DNA of 64,000 nt from Monosporascus cannonballus (GCA_004154925.1 QJNS01000744.1:4150-68149), one strand, 5' to 3'; positions 13,051-26,078 are shown, counted from the stretch's first letter. Made by a program: numbers and translations. Notes: generated by a model not told the origin, from the letters alone.

Positions 13051-14856
13051 GGGATGACGCAGGAAGACGAGCAGTTTCGCGGTCGTGGTGATGGAGGTGG
13101 TCAAGCCCTTCGCGAATGCCAATAAGACTGCCGTGTACAGATCATTCCTCGTGTATTATACTGTACCGTATCTGCTGTGTATGACGACGTGCATAGGGTG
13201 GAGTTCCGGACAGGAAAAAGGAAATGGCGTTTGGAAAATCTCTATTCTATCATGATTACCTTTTACCCCTTGATTACCGCACGTGAACCGCTGCAAGCTG
13301 GCCGTATGAATTTGATTTGTTTCACACTTGCGGATCCGCTAATCTTGGTTTTCCTCAATGTTGATAAATCATAATACCGAAGGGCACTGTGGGTTCTTGA
13401 TATGCAGAGCGGAGTTCGTTTCAACGAGGGACAATCCCATCCTGCGTGATTCTGCACGAGCTGGCAACTTGCTCTATATCACCAACTACTATACCACTGA
13501 CATATCACGACCTGAACCTTCGTTTCGCGATTTGAGGTGTCAGTTTGTCCGTTGACTGTGATACTAGGGGATAGGCAGGGGTTCATTCTGGCGCTATTGG
13601 GCGGCTGAGGGGTATTATTGTCCTGCAAGCATTGATCACTTCTAGGTATGCATAGGATACCAACTTCTTTCGCAAAAGGGATGAGTGACTTCGTAGAGGC
13701 CCCCATAATGGGTTACCTCGCGACAATTTCCTGAAGATCTCTTCTTCTATCCCGAGCCGCCGCTTAAAACGGGGGTTCGGAGACTATGCACGAACACGAT
13801 ATTGACAGGAAGACAGGTTGGGAGAAGAAGGGATTTATGGGCCCGCCCCGTTGCTGGGCTGTGCGGCGCGCGTGGCTTCATTGGGGGCGGACGCTGGACA
13901 GTGAAAATACGGCTGTTGCGGCAACCCGACCCCACCGACGACATCCGAGGCCAAGCACTGGGGAGATTACACGATGAAGCCGAGATTGCTAGACACCCGC
14001 AATGGCGCCCTGTCGAGCTGAACTGGAAGGGGAAGGTGGATTCCAGATTGGGAATATGGAACTCGCCCTCCCGTTCAGACCCGAGCATGGTACTTTCGTA
14101 ATGCGGTAGCAAAAAGTTTGGATATTGTAGGAGAGCACTTTTCTCGTTAGTTGCGTGTATATCGACATACCCAGCAGTAACTGCAAGTGAGCATGAAGAC
14201 ATGTGATAGTAACGAAGTGATTAACAGCAGCATTGACGCGTCTAAATTGATTGTGGCTTAGAATGGTGCATCTATAGACATTACTTACTATGTAGGGGAT
14301 AGTATGGGGTTATGGGAGGTACGAAGTACATGTATGACTTGTCATGTTCCCACCTCTAAACTCCGACAGGCCGATAATGCTTTTATCCACATGGCACTAC
14401 TGCCTATTTATGTGCGACAGAGATTTCTAAGGCTATGCAGGTGGCTGGAGGGACTATTCACCGAAGAGTCATCTAGCTTAATTGCACTGTATGGGCTTAG
14501 CACATAGAATAGCACTCTCAAGTAGTCAAAGTCCAGCCAGCCCCTTGAACTTATGCAAGTCCAATGTACCTAAAGTATGTCGACCATTTCCTCCCCCCCG
14601 TCGTAGGATCCACGTCAATTCCACGCTGCGGCCCTGTCTTTTTGCTTGCTGCCGCTGCTGCTGCTGTCGGGTTTCATGAGTGTGCGTATGTGTATTGCAC
14701 TCGAACACAGCGTCAGGAACGTCCCTTCCGAGCTGCCGTCGATCTCTCTTCTTCGTCGACAACCGTACGGTGATCTATCTTTCTTCTATTTTCCGTTCCC
14801 GTTTCGCACGCCAAAGTATTGCTACTCTGCCCCTCCGCTTCGCGAGCTGTAACACT

Positions 14857-14895
14857 ATTGCCATTGCCATTGCCATTGCCGTTGCCGTTGCCGTT
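14857..14895. repeat. (RTTGCC)n hexamer repeat upstream of the PI4P 5-kinase
   Basis: Six and a half units, first ATTGCC and then GTTGCC, about 440 nt before the start codon, in the presumed promoter or 5' UTR. Confidence 0.85.
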
Positions 14896-15330
14896 AAAGT
14901 GTCTCGTATTTTCAACCTTCTCCTAATCTGACTTTTTGATTCTCAGCTTTCAAGTTCCGGGATCGCGTACAGTTAATCATTCACCATCGTCATCTTCATC
15001 ATCACCAATAACAAGCTCCGTTGGATCACGGCAGCCAGTCATTATAGCTCCAGAGACTATCTACATCCTTTCCTAACGAGTTTATTCTTCTAACTAGACC
15101 CCCTGCCTCACACCATACACGACAACCTCACTACAAAGGTTAGCACGGGCTGGAGCGCGTGTTCCCAAGAAACAGAGAAACCACCGAAGACGATTGGAAA
15201 AGTGAGCCCGCTTCGGAGCAACCGACAGACCGTTTTCGCTCCGGTTTCCGCCTGAAGACGGGAGATTCTGTACCCGAATGGTAGCCGGACGTTGAGTTGG
15301 GAGCGCCCTTGAGCAACAACCAGATAAAGC

Positions 15331-18274
15331 ATGCCCTCGTTCGTCAACGATGATAACACTCCAATTGATGTCTCAAACTCCGGCGTAGTACGTCTCGATA
15401 ACCCTCATTACGGAGACGGATCGGACTTCGCCATGGTCAAGGACAAGTTGGTTGGGAAACCGATGCCACCCACAGTAAATCAATACGCCACGGACGAGGC
15501 CAGCTTCGACGACAATCCTTCCCCGACTCCGAGGCCGCGTATAAATGGCGTGAACGGCAACCACTCTCATCAGGCGCCACCACCTACCAACAATACTATG
15601 AACCCCTTGCCCAACGGCTGGCCGAGTAGACCCTCGAATGGGGTGAACGGCGTCAACAACTATGGTCAAGGCCTGAAACAGCCGGCAGGCGAGAAGCCAC
15701 CCGCTCCCCTTGCTTCTCACGGCGACAGGCCCGCTGCCAACAGGGTATCGTCGTCGTCAGCAAACCAAACCCACCAACGTCCAGCCAACATGTCCGATGC
15801 TCAACCGGAACGAGGCTCTATAACATCTTCCGCGCGTGCCTCTATCCAACAAACTCCTGTCGAGGTGCACCCCCCACAGAACGGCGCCGCACCCACGTCC
15901 GCTGCTGCTGCTCCCGTTCCTGATCCCCCCCAACGCCAGGCAGCCTATCCCAACAGATTCTCGTCACCGGCTAACTACGGTGGTTCCTCGTCGGCACCAA
16001 CGCTTGACAGCGCACCGCCTAATGCCCTGAGGCAACGCCATACCCTGGAGGTGCCGAGGCCACAGCATAGCAATCGAGGTTCGCTGAGTAAAGACGGCCA
16101 GAGTGAGGCGGCCTACACGAGCGGCCGCTTCTCCCCCACCGCCGGGCCAAGTGGAAGGAAGACTTCGTTCAGCCTGGGTCGACGTAATACACGCTCGATC
16201 CATTCGGAGATGCAACGTGACGGAGTTCTACCGGACGACGATGCAGCGCGGTGGGCCGAGGCATACAGACAAAAGCGCGCGAGGCGGAAAAGGCGAGAAG
16301 AAGAAGACGATGATAAGGTTCTTGTGGGAACCAAAGTCGACGAGTCCCACGCCAACTGGGAAACGGCATACAACATGTTGACCGGTATCCGAGTGTCGGT
16401 ATCTCGGACCAACGCCAAGCTCGATCGCTCCTTGACCGATGCAGACTTCGATGCTAAGCAGAAATCGACTTTTGATATGTATGGCTCCCCGTCATCTCTC
16501 GTTCGCAGGAAAAACTACTCCACTCAGCGGTATGCAAGACTAACGGTACATAATAGCGCCGGGAACGAGCTGGTGCCTTCAGCAAAGTACGACTTTAAGT
16601 TCAAGGACTACGCGCCCTGGGTCTTCCGACATCTTCGTGCCCTCTTTAGGTTGGATCCTGCCGACTATCTGATGTCGCTTACCGGAAAATACATCCTGTC
16701 CGAGCTTGGATCTCCTGGGAAGAGTGGCAGCTTCTTCTACTTCTCCCGAGACTACAAGTATATCATAAAGACGATACATCACGGGGAGCATAGGTTTCTG
16801 CGCAAGATCCTGAAGCAATATTATAACCACGTCACAGAAAACCCCAACACGCTCCTGTCGCAGTTCTACGGCTTACACCGCGTGAAGATGCCTTACGGCA
16901 GGAAGATCCACTTCGTCGTCATGAACAACCTGTTCCCCCCTCATCGGGACATCCACACGACTTTCGACCTAAAGGGGTCTACAGTCGGACGAGACTATAA
17001 GGAAGATGACCTGGAGAAGAACCCCCGCGCAACCTTGAAGGACCTAAACTGGCTTAGGCGGAAACGGCATCTCGAACTGGGCCTCCAGAAAAAGCAGGCA
17101 TTCATGCAGCAACTCGAAAAAGACGTGCGACTCTTGCAGAAGTTGGGCATCATGGACTATTCCCTTCTGATCGGCATTCACGATCTCCGAAGAGGTAACG
17201 AGGAGAATCTCCGGGACAAGACGCTCCAGGTCTTCAACCCCGGCGGTGATGGACAAGCCGAGGATCCCAATCCGGTGCTGATGCGCACGCCGTCGAAATT
17301 GGAGAGTGCACGTAAGGCGAGGGAACTGAGACAGATGATCAAAGCCGAGAGGCCGGTTCCTTTGGGCCAGACCGGGGACAAAATGCCAAGTGAACTGGAG
17401 GAAGGACACGGCCGCGGTGGCTTGTTCTATAGCGATGACGGCGGGCTTCGAGCCACTCACGAGGACAACACCCCTGGCGACGAGGTCTATTACCTGGGCG
17501 TAATCGACTGTCTAACACACGTGGGTGCCCCAATCCGCTCAGCAATGACTTAGACGCAGGACTAACTATTCTCAGTACGGCATCATTAAAAAGATAGAGC
17601 ATTTCTGGAAAGGCTTGTCAAGCGAGCGCACCCAGATTTCGGCGCTTCCGCCGCACGAGTATGGCGAGCGATTCATCAACTTCATGTCCGGCATCACGAT
17701 GTCGCCGGAAGAAGCAGAACGAGACGCGCGCGATCGAGAAGCCGCGGCGGCTGCGGTAGAATCAGCGAGGATCTCCACAGGAGGGGTCGAAGAGCCTCGA
17801 CGGTCTAGTGCTCAGGCACCGCCCGCTCCGACTTACCTACCCCCGGCTCCTCCAGGTATGAGAAGCCCAAATTCGCCAGAGCCGAACCCTACGGTGGAGA
17901 AGGCCTTGAAAAAGGCCACCAAGAAAGAAAAGGACGTTGCTAAGGAGGACCAAGTACCAGATCGTAAGATAACCACTTCCATTGCATCGGCGATGGGACG
18001 GTCCAACTCCAGTGCCGTGCTACCTGTGGTTGAAGAGACGGCCGAGGCGAGCTCGCTGAGGGGCCAGAGCCGGAATGGGCCCAGGCCGTTCACACCGTCA
18101 CAACGAGAGGACGGCTACACAGATTTAGGCCCTCACGGAATAGGGGGTAGGGGTCCGCCAACACCGCCCAAGACAAGCTATTTCGATGTTGGCAGGAAAA
18201 GAGCCGGCAGCGGTGGTGAGAAGACGATCAACCGTGACAGCCTCGACAAGGCTCTCCCGCCGCTACCTCAGTAA
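15331..18274 (+). CDS. mss4: Phosphatidylinositol-4-phosphate 5-kinase, Mss4/Its3 type
   Basis: Makes PI(4,5)P2 from PI4P at the plasma membrane, controlling actin, endocytosis and cell-wall signalling. Two exons, 15331-17520 and 17576-18274, give 962 aa; the 55-nt intron (GTGGGT...CTCAG) splits the conserved stretch IDCLTH/YGIIKKIEHFWKGL, which proves the junction. Residues 1-390 are Ser/Pro/Asn-rich and probably disordered. The PIPK catalytic domain covers about 395-760: SPGKSGSFFYFSRDYKYIIK (glycine loop and ATP-binding Lys), FDLKGSTVGR near 545, MDYSLLIGIHD near 608 and YYLGVIDCLT near 725. The activation loop carries the KK pair that sets PI4P specificity. A second low-complexity region follows, including a Lys/Glu stretch with KKATKKEKDVAKEDQ. 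The open frame through the intron to 17553 is a shadow. Complete and apparently intact. Confidence 0.95.
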
Positions 18275-20614
18275 CGAAAGCTTCACACCTCTCGAGTCGG
18301 TTTTCCAAGATGGTAGCTTGGCAAAGCGCGGAGAGATGCAGTTAGAATTAGACATTTCCCGCGGAGTTGAGCACGCAACAAGTGGACGCCATTTGATGCT
18401 AAACTCCGCGCGTATTTCCCCCCGTTCCCTTCGGACGGCTCATAGACAAGGTTTAAAAGGGCGTTAGTGCATTGGGCAGTGGCGTTGGAGGAACAGCATT
18501 CACCACCGACCTCCGTCGGACGAAGAGCGAGCTTAATATTGTCGGCCTCGACGACATGATGAAATATGAAGTGGTAGTTTGAAGACTTGGGCGGGAGAAA
18601 ACGATTGATTCCTGTGTGGTTTTATGCAACACCCCCCTATGATCCCAGGAGCCGACTGGTTTTCGAGCATGACAACGGACCGTGGCTGAGAACACCGATG
18701 GTGCGGCCTTTGGTGAGATACCCGGCTCTCCAGGCCTGTCGGTGACTCCTCTCGTTTCACTGGAGGTAGGTGCAACCGCAATGGGCTGACGGCTCGGCCC
18801 TCCTCCGATGGGACAGTCCGCTAGTTTACGGGTGGCCTATCCCTGGGCTCCCAAGGCTAGATGGCGATGGACGGCACGGATCCTGCAATAACTCGAAAAG
18901 GAAAAGAAGACGCGAGTTTCATTTGTATACATTGGACGGGGATCTGACGAGCACGGCAGCGCGCAACCAACACCAACCAATCCCCATAGACGCATCTTGT
19001 ATGTTTTTGTTTCACCAGCCGACCCAGATCGAATTCTCTGCTTTCTTTTGTTGTTGTTTGCTTCAACTACGACCACCTATCAACCTACCTACTCCCTACC
19101 TACACACCTACCCAGCGTAGTCGCATATCCCCGGTACCGTGGACCAGACCAGGCTCGGTGTTCCGGTCTGCGCTGTCGGAGGTTCTTTCTGGTTTCCCGC
19201 TCTCTTCTTTTTGGTTTTCTTCTACCCGCCCCCGTGGTACCATCGCGGGTCTTCTTTGTTGGTTGTCGTATTACAGCAGTTTGCGGCCGGCGATACACTT
19301 AGTTACTACTACTATACCTAAGACATGATACCACTATTGCATACTAGGCATGAATTTAATGAGGGCTACCATTTTCTTGGGATCGTTTCCGAAGGAGCTC
19401 AAGGAGCTAGTAGCTTTGGTCCCGTGTATTTGTGTATGAACTGGTTAAACTGTGCGAACGCAAAGATATATATCTAGCTCTGGTTATGGGAGCTTGACGT
19501 AAACGGGAACCGACGGGAACCGGCTACGGTAATGTCATTCTAGAGTAGGCGTTCTTGTAGTGGTCACGGGGTGTTAACCTAGTATCTACGCACAACTTAC
19601 AAGGGGATTCTTTGTTACTTACCTCCACGGTCCTACTTGTTTCTATCACCCGCTAATACGTAAACTCCCATAGAATTTATATGGAAATTTACCTGTATTT
19701 CTATATCTGTAAGTTGTTGCTAGGTATAAGCGGTATATAGCGTTTTATCAGCTTATTAATGGCTGTGTTTGCATTATAATAAGGGCTGTTTGTAAATTGC
19801 AATACTAAGATCAAATAGCCCTTTCCCGAAACCTTGCAATTAATAAATGCTCCCGAACGCCTTTAATAGCAGCACAGTAGGATAAGGTGAAGGGCTGTGT
19901 TAAGCGTGGTAGAAAATAGCCAAGGAATTAATGGAGTTATTTTGTAGAGAAACTGTATATATGTTAGCTCTCCTTTCTACTGAATCTTGTAAGGGGGTGG
20001 GTGGAAGCAACTGACGAAGGACCCTTGTGCCTTGTATGAACTTAGGCCTCGCTCGTTTTTTTTAACGAGGATTTGAACTTTGATTGGCTAAACAAGGTAA
20101 AGTAGGAACATTACCTGAGTAGCTTTGATGATATAAGCGAGTGGAGGCTTGAGTATGCTGAGGGAAAGTACGACGTCGGACGCTCGTGCGTTTCCTACGG
20201 GAGTGGAGGTCATGGGTCTGCATGGGTGCCCTATGGAACAAGTTCGATAACAGTATGTGGCCTACGTAAGTGGCTACGTGTGGTTCAAGGAATTCAAACA
20301 GACCGAGGTATAACAAATTTGCAAACAGCGCCTTAATCTCATCATTAGAATAACTATCTGCTTGACGGCCACAAAGGAGTCATCACAACAGTCTTTTGTG
20401 GCTATGCCAAACCTCATTTCTATGTGCTGAATCACCCTATCAGCTTCTCCCAAACGAATACCTCTAGCCCCTTAAGGCCTTTAATAGCTATCGTTTCCAT
20501 TTAAGGCCAGGCGCGGGCTAGCATTGACTTAAATGTTAGTACTGCCGCCTTGTGGCCGGCAAGCGGAAAATCACAAAGCCTGCTCGGAATATTTCTTAAT
20601 CATCCCCTCTGCCA
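18275..20614. other. Intergenic, no gene; old repeat near its right end
   Basis: 2.3 kb between convergent genes. AT content rises from about 19,300. Short frames are unconvincing. A repeat shared with the AT-rich block lies at 20,034-20,165. Confidence 0.5.
20034..20165. repeat. Dispersed repeat fragment shared with 48,718-48,858
   Basis: Both places share the landmarks AACTTAGGCCT, GATTTG, TTTGATTGG, ACYTGAGTARCTTTGA, GAGGC and GCTGAGG in the same order and with similar spacing. The relation is diverged but clear by eye. It may be part of an LTR or a small DNA element; the boundaries are approximate. Confidence 0.6.
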
Positions 20615-22037
20615 TTATGCGTAAACGTAGCAGTAAGGCCCATCCAACGTGTCCAGCAGATTACCGATCGTCGTCGGCTCCACGCCTAGGAAAGGCAGCT
20701 CGATGGGGTCATCCAGCGTTGCGTTCCGGCTAGGCGGCCTGTTGCCGAATGTGATGGTGCCGGAAATCGTCTTGGCCTGGTCGAGGTGCAACGCCTGCCA
20801 GAGCCACCACACGCGGTCGACCATGCTGTGGTGTAGGTAGAAGGCCGGATCCACGACACCGGAGTAGAGATCCGAGTTGGACCCGGAAAGGGTCTGATGG
20901 CCGCCGGAGTGAGCACCCGGAAATACCCCACTCCCGCTGTCGAGTCGAGTCTGGAATCCGGCAATGTCCTTGGCCGTCTCGCGGACGGTGAGGTTGAGAA
21001 GCGCCTCCTCGGTGTAAATGCGGCTCGCGAGCCAGCTGCTGAGATCGCGGGACACGCAGTGCGGGTTATACTGGAGCTTGTTGGCAACTCCGACCCCAAT
21101 CATGCCGTCTTGCAGGGGCTGAACGGGCCCAAGGTTGGCAGTCATGCTAGCAAACGTTAACACGATGAGGTCCTTGAGTTGAGAAGGGTAACTTGATTAA
21201 GTACTTAGCGAATGGGCCGCTTTCAATGCAGCCACCTCCCAGCCCAGACGGTATATGTATCCCCCCGCCTCCTGTAGACCCGTTGTGTGCCAAGAACATG
21301 CCATCTGAGCCCATGCTTGTCTCCGATCCATCGAACACGGGCGATTTGCGGAGGTCGTCCTGGTATGAGAACCAGTTCCAGTACTACAGATTGTCGGTTG
21401 TGCTACAGAGCGGGTGTAATAGACGTACGGGACAACCTACCGGCAAATAACCAGTGTAGCCGCACTCGTCTCTCAGGGCCTTCTCGTACGACCAGATGTA
21501 ATGTCTATGCCAAGCTAAGAAGTTTCCCTAGCCGGGTGGTCAGTACGTGCAAAACATGCCAGTGGGGGTAGGATATATTTTACCGTGACATGAACTTCCA
21601 TGGTCTGGTTAATATGCTGGGCTGCAAAGTCTTCATGGCGGACGCGGGCACCAGTGTCCAGTGCAGGGTCCGTCTTTGCCGGGGACGATATCAGACATTT
21701 CACTGCGCGTATGTACTCTTTTCTCTCATCTCCGTTCAACACCTCCCTTTTTTATAGTGGTATCCAGGTCAGCTTACTCTTCTGTTCATTCCAAGGTAAC
21801 GCAGTCAAGATACGGTCCGTGACGACCTGTGACTCACCAATTTCTGCGAATAGCCGCGTCTTCCAGCCTGCATGTGCTGTTCCTCGTCAACACTGCAGTA
21901 GGCTCCGCCTCCTGTAGAGCGGAAAAGGCCTGGTCCTGTATCCGCTGCACGTAGTCCGTCTGGTAGGGTGCCGCGCGGGCAGTGGTTGATGCACCCAAAA
22001 GGGCGAAGACCACGGCTTGAACCTTGATCGTATGCAT
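20615..22037 (-). CDS. Secreted tyrosinase (type-3 copper oxidase)
   Basis: Binuclear copper enzyme that hydroxylates monophenols and oxidises diphenols to quinones; fungal secreted forms act in pigmentation or natural-product tailoring. Five minus-strand exons, 22037-21838, 21746-21584, 21527-21441, 21383-21205 and 21146-20615, all with GT-AG borders, give 386 aa. Residues 1-22 look like a signal peptide ending ARA. CuA histidines: His104 in RVRHEDF, His119 in MEVH and His128 in LAWHRHY. CuB: His289 and His293 in GAHSGGH and His315/316 in DPAFYLHHSMVDRVWWLW. Other family marks are YWNWFSYQDD and GPFANMTANLGP, the latter spliced across exons 4 and 5. The short CuB spacer and the absence of a long C-terminal lid domain fit the short fungal secreted class. 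No biosynthetic neighbours are seen. Confidence 0.93.
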
Positions 22038-24381
22038 CGTCGACTAGAGGACGTTGGGGTGGATGGCCTTGGGAGCAGGCTGATTGGAATTTCGGGTCCT
22101 CTTCAATCCCTGAGGCTCGAATGGAGGCCATACACGACAGCATCCACTTGGGATAGCTCACCATCTGCGCCGGCCGTCTTTATACATATTTCATCTGAGC
22201 TTTGTAGCAACTCTACGCCATGGGGTAAACTCCAGGCGGGCCAGCCCGCGTGTGGCGTGATACTGCATAATCTAGTCCGGTTGAGGAAGGTAAACCCGGT
22301 GGTTCACTGGCTTCACTGCGTCCACCATGTACATAAGTTACTCAGCATTCTGCATCATTTATAAGCTCTTCGTCACTCCCCGCACCATAAGCGAGATATC
22401 TGAGGTCCAGCAGCCAAAATGTACAAATTGGGATAATGAAGCTCTTATAACTCCCGACTTATAAGTCCTGACGTAGCAGCGACGCCGTTTCCGTATCGGC
22501 ACGGGGTAAGCGCTAGCCTCCCTCCGGGCTGACAGCTCGCTGCAGAAGTTATAACTTCGATGGCTGATTCGTGGCAGGACGGTATTGCAACTTAGTACTA
22601 CTACGGAGCTTCTGCTATTGGCATGGTTGTTGGTATACTATCCTCTTCTGTCCGTTGCTATTTGAACTCCTGCAAGAGGTTAGGTGTGTGCAGCAACTCG
22701 CATGAGCTGATCACGGGAGGTTTTTCAGGAAGATACGACGCAACTAGACAACACCTCCAGCACTTCTGCCACGTTCAACATAGCCTTCGAAATCTTCTAG
22801 GCCGCTCAGTAGTAAGGTCATAGTTGTTGGCTACCAATGACTTCATGATGCCACGAAATTCACTTTTAACCTTATAGGAGAACTAGTATATAGCTGCGCA
22901 TAGGCTTAAATCTCAACCTTTCAAGGCCATGTAACCGGGGTTTTTTACCCATATTCTCCAGAAATAGTATGATTGTAAGATACAGCTCCTTCTGCATAAA
23001 CTGCTTGTCTAGTATACAACCGTGCCACCGGAACACTCAATACACGTTAAAGTTGAATTGACAACTTGGTGATATAGGCTCTAAGTATTATATATACACT
23101 GCCCAATCATGGATCAATCATTATCTATATCTAGAAGGTGTTGTTATACTAGGTCTTGGTGAGAGGGGTACAGCCGGGTCTCTCATAGCCGAATCCTCTT
23201 CGGTCAGTACGCTGCCAGGTTGGCTCGCTCTAGAAGAGGCTGGCTCGCTCTGGAATCTTACTCTGGAAACCCTACGGAGGATCTGCCACCGTTGGCCTGA
23301 ATTGATTATAATTTGTTCGAAAGAGATAAGTCCCATGTATTGATGATCTTCGCGGCATGCTTCTCCATCTTGGCGGCCCTGGCTGCACATTGATGTCCAG
23401 AACGTATAGCCATCATTCCGGGCTTTCTAGTTAATATAAACCGATGTAAATATTCATCGAGATATTTTCGTATTGAGGACCATGTGCTGGATCTCGTCGT
23501 AGACCCTGGGAGTCCTTCAAGACTCACTTAGTATTGCTGATACTGCACCGATGTTGCACTGTTTCCTCCCACCTTGTCATTGATACCAAGCTATCGAGCG
23601 GCCATATCCGAGTCCTTGATCGATTGGGGAACTTTTTTTGACTTGACCACTTGCGGGGACTTTGGTTTTTTCGCCGCCTACCGTCCATGGAATGGGGTTA
23701 GGGAGGAATTCTGACTAAGTGTATCTATTGCTGTGGATTTACAATATTTATCGCAAGAACCTTTTATGTTATGGCTGCATCTCACACCACGCACCACCAA
23801 AGAGCAAAAGACTGGCGATTGATCGCAATTGTAGCAATCAACTGGGTGCTTACAGCTGTATATGTACTTTGGAAGCTAAGTACGTAGTTGGGAGTTGCTT
23901 CAGAGAACTAGGCGGCAACATTACTCTTCTCCAATAGTTCGCGGGAGCAGCCGCATATAGGTTGTTGACCCCTTTCTCCTTGTAACCCTAGAGCTACCCA
24001 ATCAAAGTCCTTTCAGTCCTTTGGCCGCGCTAACAAAACTCACCACACTGCAGATTAATAGTTGTATTCATCCACATCACGATAAACGTTAACTACGGGT
24101 GTCGTTCCCTCCATATATCGGACGTTGCGTCACACTGATGCGTCCCGGCGTCCAATAGTGTCAGTCGAGGCATCACAACTAGGCTTCAAGCTGACGTCCA
24201 CATCTTTGCCCCTTCGAGAAAATGATTAGAACCTCTCTTTCCATTCTCCGACGACCGTCAGTGAAGCGTCTTCTACTATACCGTTTTTGACTGTTCGAGA
24301 GCTGTCCTTCATCACCGAGCCAACTTCGCCAGCTTTGGTCGATCGATATATGGTGACCGTCGGGTTGGACGAAGGACCGCC
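22038..24381. other. Intergenic, no gene recognised
   Basis: 2.3 kb with weak open frames only. A short direct repeat of GGYTGGCTCGCTCT occurs twice around 23,219-23,255. The left part should hold the tyrosinase promoter. Confidence 0.45.
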
Positions 24382-25023
24382 TCAACGCGATAAGGCATTC
24401 CTCCAGGTAGCTGGCTGCGGGTTACGCTTCAAGTAGTTCGGCAGCCATTGACTCAGACAAGGCGGGTGTGGATAGGCGAGCAGCTCCGAGGTTTCGCAGA
24501 AGACCCGCATCTCTTTCCAACTGTCACTCTGCTGGATCAATTCATCAATTAGCTGATACGCCATGATGACACTGGTGCCCAACGGTAGGGTGAGAGTATC
24601 AAGTTGCAATCCTGGCAGAAGACGCAGAGTACAAGGCGGCCCCAGCTCTAGGCTGTAGGGAAACCTGGAACGGGAGGCCGGCGTCAAAACGCCTACGTGT
24701 CTAATCTTGGACAGCTTTGCAACCGGGAGAGACGAAAGTTTGCGGCCCATTATAAAGGAATCCTCGAAATCGAAAAGTACTTTGTCCAGCCACATGTCAC
24801 CAATTTCAATTTTAGCGCGTCGACATGTTCGAAGTAGAGCGAGGCCGTCCGACCCTGCTTTTACCAAGAGCCTGCCCGAGGTACCACACCTCACCCCGTA
24901 CCGAAACCTTGTATTGGAGAACAGGTAGGAGTATATCAAGTCTCGAACCTCCTGGGGAAACTCATAGTACAGCAAGCTGTGTTCCTGCTGGTTGACGGGG
25001 ATGGTCTGGGATGTTTCCGCCAT
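24382..25023 (-). CDS. F-box-like / 2EXR-like fungal hypothetical protein
   Basis: 213-residue intronless frame. The N-terminal segment YYEFPQEVRDLIYSYLF resembles the helix that opens a large group of fungal F-box-like or 2EXR proteins (pattern FPxEvRdlIYsyL), followed by a region LALLRTCRRAKIEIGDMW of the kind that usually follows it. Function of these proteins is unknown. The frame ends at TGA (24382-24384), but the same frame stays open and protein-like for about 50 more codons to about 24,229, so the C-terminus may be truncated by a nonsense change or a missed intron. The gene is the last clear one before the AT-rich block. Confidence 0.7.
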   Translation of the reverse strand: MAETSQTIPVNQQEHSLLYYEFPQEVRDLIYSYLFSNTRFRYGVRCGTSGRLLVKAGSDGLALLRTCRRAKIEIGDMWLDKVLFDFEDSFIMGRKLSSLPVAKLSKIRHVGVLTPASRSRFPYSLELGPPCTLRLLPGLQLDTLTLPLGTSVIMAYQLIDELIQQSDSWKEMRVFCETSELLAYPHPPCLSQWLPNYLKRNPQPATWRNALSR

Positions 25024-26036
25024 GACTCCTTTCTGGTCGGCGTTGTCAAGATATAATTAGAGCTTCGTAATGGGATGGTAATTGAGGAAAAGTGGGAAAG
25101 TGAAACGGTCCCTGAAGGAAATGGATGGCTTGGAGCTTTTTATAAGGAGAGTCGCTGGAATAGGATTCGGTAGGCTGTTTCGAAAGTTGTAATTAAGCTC
25201 TGATGGATTCTCGGATTCCGAATGAGGAGTCACAGCAGAATTAGTTGCATTAGAGGCTTAAGGTTATGTGAAAGGGAATATAAGGTTATGAAGCGGAAGT
25301 TTGCTTGCTAGGTAGGTAAGCTTAATTGGACAACCTCCGGAATTCAGGTCCTACTTAGATAGCTACAATACTTCCAACTTCTCTCCTGACCTTCTCTTAC
25401 CAGGCTGGTTAACACCACCATTTGCTCAAATCTCGCTACTAAATTCCATCTTGGGCTTCATACTGTAACTAGGGCTACCTCAGGATGGTATCCACGTTTC
25501 ATACCTGTATTGATCTCCGCCCTATATCCGCCATTCGGGTACCTGACCTGCAAAATCTGCCGCTAAATTTCCTAGAGTATGTTCCAGGGCGCCTAAATAC
25601 CATCAGCAATAAGTCCTATGGACTAAGAGATAAACTGCATGATATGAGCTCACCGGGAAGAGTCTTCATTGACTAGCAATGCGCCAAACTATAAGCCTAA
25701 TACATGAGACCCTGACATCATACACAGAAGCATTTGCAACTGAAGAAGGCTGTCTTATCAGGTTGACCTCTAAGAGACCCTAAGAAGCAATGGAAAGTAA
25801 CGAGACCTTCTTCAATACAAGTAAACACAGCTGTAAACGGAAAAGAGGGGTACCGTGTGCGGCTGAGAGTAATTTCAACAAGTGGCTGGTCCAGCCAAGC
25901 CAAGGCACAGCAATTTTTCAGCTGCTAAGCACTAGGTTCAACAATACACCATAAGAGATGTAATGAGCTTGGACCTGGAAGGCCAGATTACCTGTATAGA
26001 AGGTATTTGTTCATGGTACCCCTTAGGGTTTGCAAT
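25024..26036. other. Intergenic transition zone
   Basis: Holds the upstream region of the F-box-like gene. A 61-codon minus-strand frame at 25718-25903 looks somewhat protein-like but is isolated and unrecognised; it may be a transposon remnant. Confidence 0.45.
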
Positions 26037-26078
26037 GGGTACCCAATGAGTACTCATTGACTACCCACGATCGTGGGT
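26037..26078. repeat. Cluster of three perfect palindromes at the compositional boundary
   Basis: GGGTACCC (26037-26044), CAATGAGTACTCATTG (26044-26059) and ACCCACGATCGTGGGT (26063-26078) are each perfect inverted repeats, packed within 42 bp just before the AT-rich block begins. Confidence 0.85.

Larger units (their letters stand above)
12996..15330. other. Intergenic, 3' flank of coa6 and promoter/5' UTR of the PI4P 5-kinase
   Basis: No gene I can defend over 2.3 kb. Frames at 13747-14202 on both strands are unrecognised and overlap. The right end (about 14,580-15,330) is pyrimidine-rich, as in many fungal promoters, and contains a hexamer repeat listed separately. Confidence 0.5.

Noticed and set aside
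13747..14202. Overlapping frames upstream of the PI4P 5-kinase
   Set aside because: Frames on both strands are equally long, no domain, no splice model; treated as chance in GC-rich sequence.
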